A DNA stretch of 35,163 nucleotides from assembly GCA_913048215.1 (NCBI GenBank), contig CAJWXC010000006.1:1-35163 (forward strand). Reading direction: 5' to 3'. Below, in pieces: positions 33,403 through 35,163 of the stretch. The position numbers and the translations under genes are program-made. This DNA is from an uncultured Flavobacteriaceae bacterium (lineage in GTDB: Bacteria; Bacteroidota; Bacteroidia; Flavobacteriales; Flavobacteriaceae). The notes under the pieces are model-generated. The model searched no databases, was not told the DNA's origin, and saw only the letters and a list, made by a program, of their open reading frames with translations. Every line of letters starts with the position of its first letter. Within the stretch, counting starts at the first letter, position 1.

Positions 33403-35085
33403 TTAGGCATTTTTTTGGTGAAGGCTTCCTACTTTTTGAGCAAAAAATGCTAGATAGGCAAAACACAACACGCATATTATATAAGACTCATGTATCCCAA
33501 TAATATCGGCCAATTTTCCTTGAATAGGCGGGATAATAGCGCCACCTAAAATCATCATTACCAAAAATGCAGAACCTTGAGATGTATATTTCCCTAGTCC
33601 TTTTATACTTAAAGAAAAGATAGAGGGCCACATAATAGAGCAAAACAAACCGCCACTTAAAAAGGCGTAAATTGCTATATTACCAGAGGTAAATAGCCCT
33701 ACAAGCATAGCTGCCATACCTAATATTCCAAATATTTTAAGGGTCCTTGCCGGGGTATCTTTCCCTAGAAAAAAGCCTAGTATTTGCAATGCAACACACC
33801 CAGAAAATCCAAACAAGTGAACAACTTCAAAATCTGCTAAATAAATAGCCAATAAAATTACCCCAAATGCAACATAAGGAACCACTATATAAAGTATCTT
33901 TTTTAATCCCTCTGCTGGATTAAAAACTGTGATGGCACCTGCCCATCTTCCTATCATTAAACCTCCCCAATAAAGAGAAATAAATGGTGCCACTTCTGAC
34001 TCCCCTAAACTCCCAAAAGCTTCAGTCATTAATAGTTCTCCTAGATTACTCCCTATAGAGACCTCTACCCCTACGTAGGTAAAAATAGCCAACATACCAA
34101 GCACTAGCTGAGGATACTGCATAGCACCCCATCCCTTAGGATTTGACCTGGCCATTTTATTGGCTGCTAACAAACCTCCTACAATAACTAGCAGGCCAAT
34201 AGCCGAAAGAATTAAAATTAAATGATCTGCCGCAGCATCTAACTTGGCCCCGGGGGCTAGCCCTGAATATTGTCTAAACACAAAAAAGAAAACAACAATG
34301 AGTAGTGCTGTAATTGTAAGTAGGGTGTTTAATGCTTTTTTAGCACCTAAAAAATTGGCTTCTGCTTTGGCATCTGGCAACTTATTAGAAAATTTAAATA
34401 AAGCCGCAGACAAAAGAAATAAAAGCCCCACCCCTACATAAAGAAATTGAACAGAGGATAAGGTAATACTTCCATTTGAAATAGAGGCTGCGATATCTGC
34501 CTTAGCAGCGGTTCCAAACAACACTGCGCCCACTATTAAAGGCCCAACAGTTGTCCCTAAAGAGTTGATTCCTCCTGCTAGGTTTAATCTATGAGAGCCT
34601 GTCTCTGGATCTCCTAGGGCAACCGCAAAAGGATTTGCAGCTGTTTGCTGCAAAGAAAAACCTAAAGCTACAATAAATAACGCCCCCAAAATAAAGGCAA
34701 AAGCAGATGAATCTCCTGCCTCTGCACCATTTACTGCCAATATCATGGCACCAGCCCCTAGGGCCGAAAGGATAAGGCCTTTAACGATTCCGCTTTTGAA
34801 TCCCCATTTATTCATGATGTCAGTCTTTTTAAGACTAGATACTACAAATAGCATAAGAGCCCCCATATAGTAGGCACCATAAAAAGCAAAATCTATTAAT
34901 TGGCTTTGAAATTGATCTAAATTAAAATACGACTTACAAAAAGGAATCAATACCCCATTCCCAGCAGCTATAAATCCCCAAAAGAAAAACACGGTTACTA
35001 ACGTTGCCAGGGCGGCATTATAATTAGTGGCCTTTTCTGAGGATTGGGCGGCAGATGGATTTTCTATATTTTTAGAGTCTTTCAT
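33403..35085 (-). CDS. Sugar:proton symporter of the FucP/GluP family (MFS)
   Basis: 560 residues, longer than the roughly 410-470 usual for FucP-type proteins. The family marks are [17 protein letters not shown] in helix 1, [17 protein letters not shown] around helix 5, [18 protein letters not shown], and [12 protein letters not shown]. The added length comes partly from a central region (about 250-310) with two extra hydrophobic segments, suggesting 14 rather than 12 helices. It should import a sugar such as fucose, glucose or galactose with protons across the inner membrane; the substrate cannot be fixed from sequence. It stands alone on the minus strand with no sugar-catabolic neighbour in the window. 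Confidence 0.88.
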   Translation of the reverse strand: MKDSKNIENPSAAQSSEKATNYNAALATLVTVFFFWGFIAAGNGVLIPFCKSYFNLDQFQSQLIDFAFYGAYYMGALMLFVVSSLKKTDIMNKWGFKSGIVKGLILSALGAGAMILAVNGAEAGDSSAFAFILGALFIVALGFSLQQTAANPFAVALGDPETGSHRLNLAGGINSLGTTVGPLIVGAVLFGTAAKADIAASISNGSITLSSVQFLYVGVGLLFLLSAALFKFSNKLPDAKAEANFLGAKKALNTLLTITALLIVVFFFVFRQYSGLAPGAKLDAAADHLILILSAIGLLVIVGGLLAANKMARSNPKGWGAMQYPQLVLGMLAIFTYVGVEVSIGSNLGELLMTEAFGSLGESEVAPFISLYWGGLMIGRWAGAITVFNPAEGLKKILYIVVPYVAFGVILLAIYLADFEVVHLFGFSGCVALQILGFFLGKDTPARTLKIFGILGMAAMLVGLFTSGNIAIYAFLSGGLFCSIMWPSIFSLSIKGLGKYTSQGSAFLVMMILGGAIIPPIQGKLADIIGIHESYIICVLCFAYLAFFAQKVGSLHQKNA

Positions 35086-35117
35086 ATTTTTTTAATCTTT
35101 AGAGATTCAAATTTAAA

Positions 35118-35155
35118 CAAAAAAGGCAGCATTTTTTAAATGCTGCCTTTTTAAA
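35118..35155 (-). terminator. Intrinsic terminator at the right edge, for a gene beyond the window
   Basis: AAGGCAGCATTT (35123-35134) pairs with AAATGCTGCCTT (35138-35149) around TTT, with T-runs on both strands. It lies upstream of the transporter, so it most likely ends a minus-strand gene located to the right of the window. Confidence 0.85.
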
Positions 35156-35163
35156 CTTTTTAC

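Overview
The window looks like chromosomal DNA of a marine-type member of Bacteroidota, family Flavobacteriaceae. Evidence is the low GC content, the type IX secretion (T9SS) and gliding core genes gldKLMN, two proteins ending in T9SS C-terminal sorting domains, and promoters carrying the Bacteroidota -7 element TAnnTTTG instead of an E. coli-like -10. Almost all of the sequence is coding. I see no tRNA, rRNA, CRISPR array, insertion sequence or phage gene.

Left part (1-5702): the 3' end of a T9SS-sorted surface protein, a terminator, rsmG (16S rRNA m7G527 methyltransferase, minus strand), a membrane fatty acid desaturase followed closely by a PLP aminotransferase, a terminator, a secreted thioredoxin-like T9SS cargo protein (minus), and purT (plus).

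Central left (5699-17594): a near-complete aerobic phenylacetate (phenylacetyl-CoA epoxidase) cluster, all on the minus strand. Transcription order is paaR (TetR regulator), then paaE-paaA-paaB-paaC-paaD-paaG-paaH-paaI-paaJ-paaZ-(paaF-like)-paaY. A perfect inverted repeat lies inside the predicted promoter of paaE and is the likely PaaR operator. The CoA ligase gene paaK is not in the window. PaaZ carries an extra C-terminal DinB/DUF1569-like domain, and the paaF-like hydratase lacks one of the two usual catalytic glutamates.

Central right (17732-26216, minus): topA, then an arginase/formimidoylglutamase-like protein that has lost half of its metal ligands, then gldK-gldL-gldM-gldN, the ring and motor of the T9SS/gliding apparatus, ended by a terminator.

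Right part (26548-33272, plus): miaB, a sigma-54-type AAA+ activator without a sensor domain, lptE, a TPR-like protein and secG in one tight operon ended by a strong terminator. groES-groEL follows. The groES upstream region has no TAnnTTTG box and no CIRCE. Instead it holds a GG-N10-GC element resembling a sigma-54 (-24/-12) promoter, embedded in an 8-bp inverted repeat, and it shares a 13-bp word with the promoter region of the operon that encodes the activator. This possible RpoN/activator/groESL circuit is the most interesting regulatory lead. The window ends with an FucP-family sugar transporter (minus) and a terminator belonging to a gene beyond the right edge.

All functional calls rest on reading motifs and family resemblance by eye; no database search was run.
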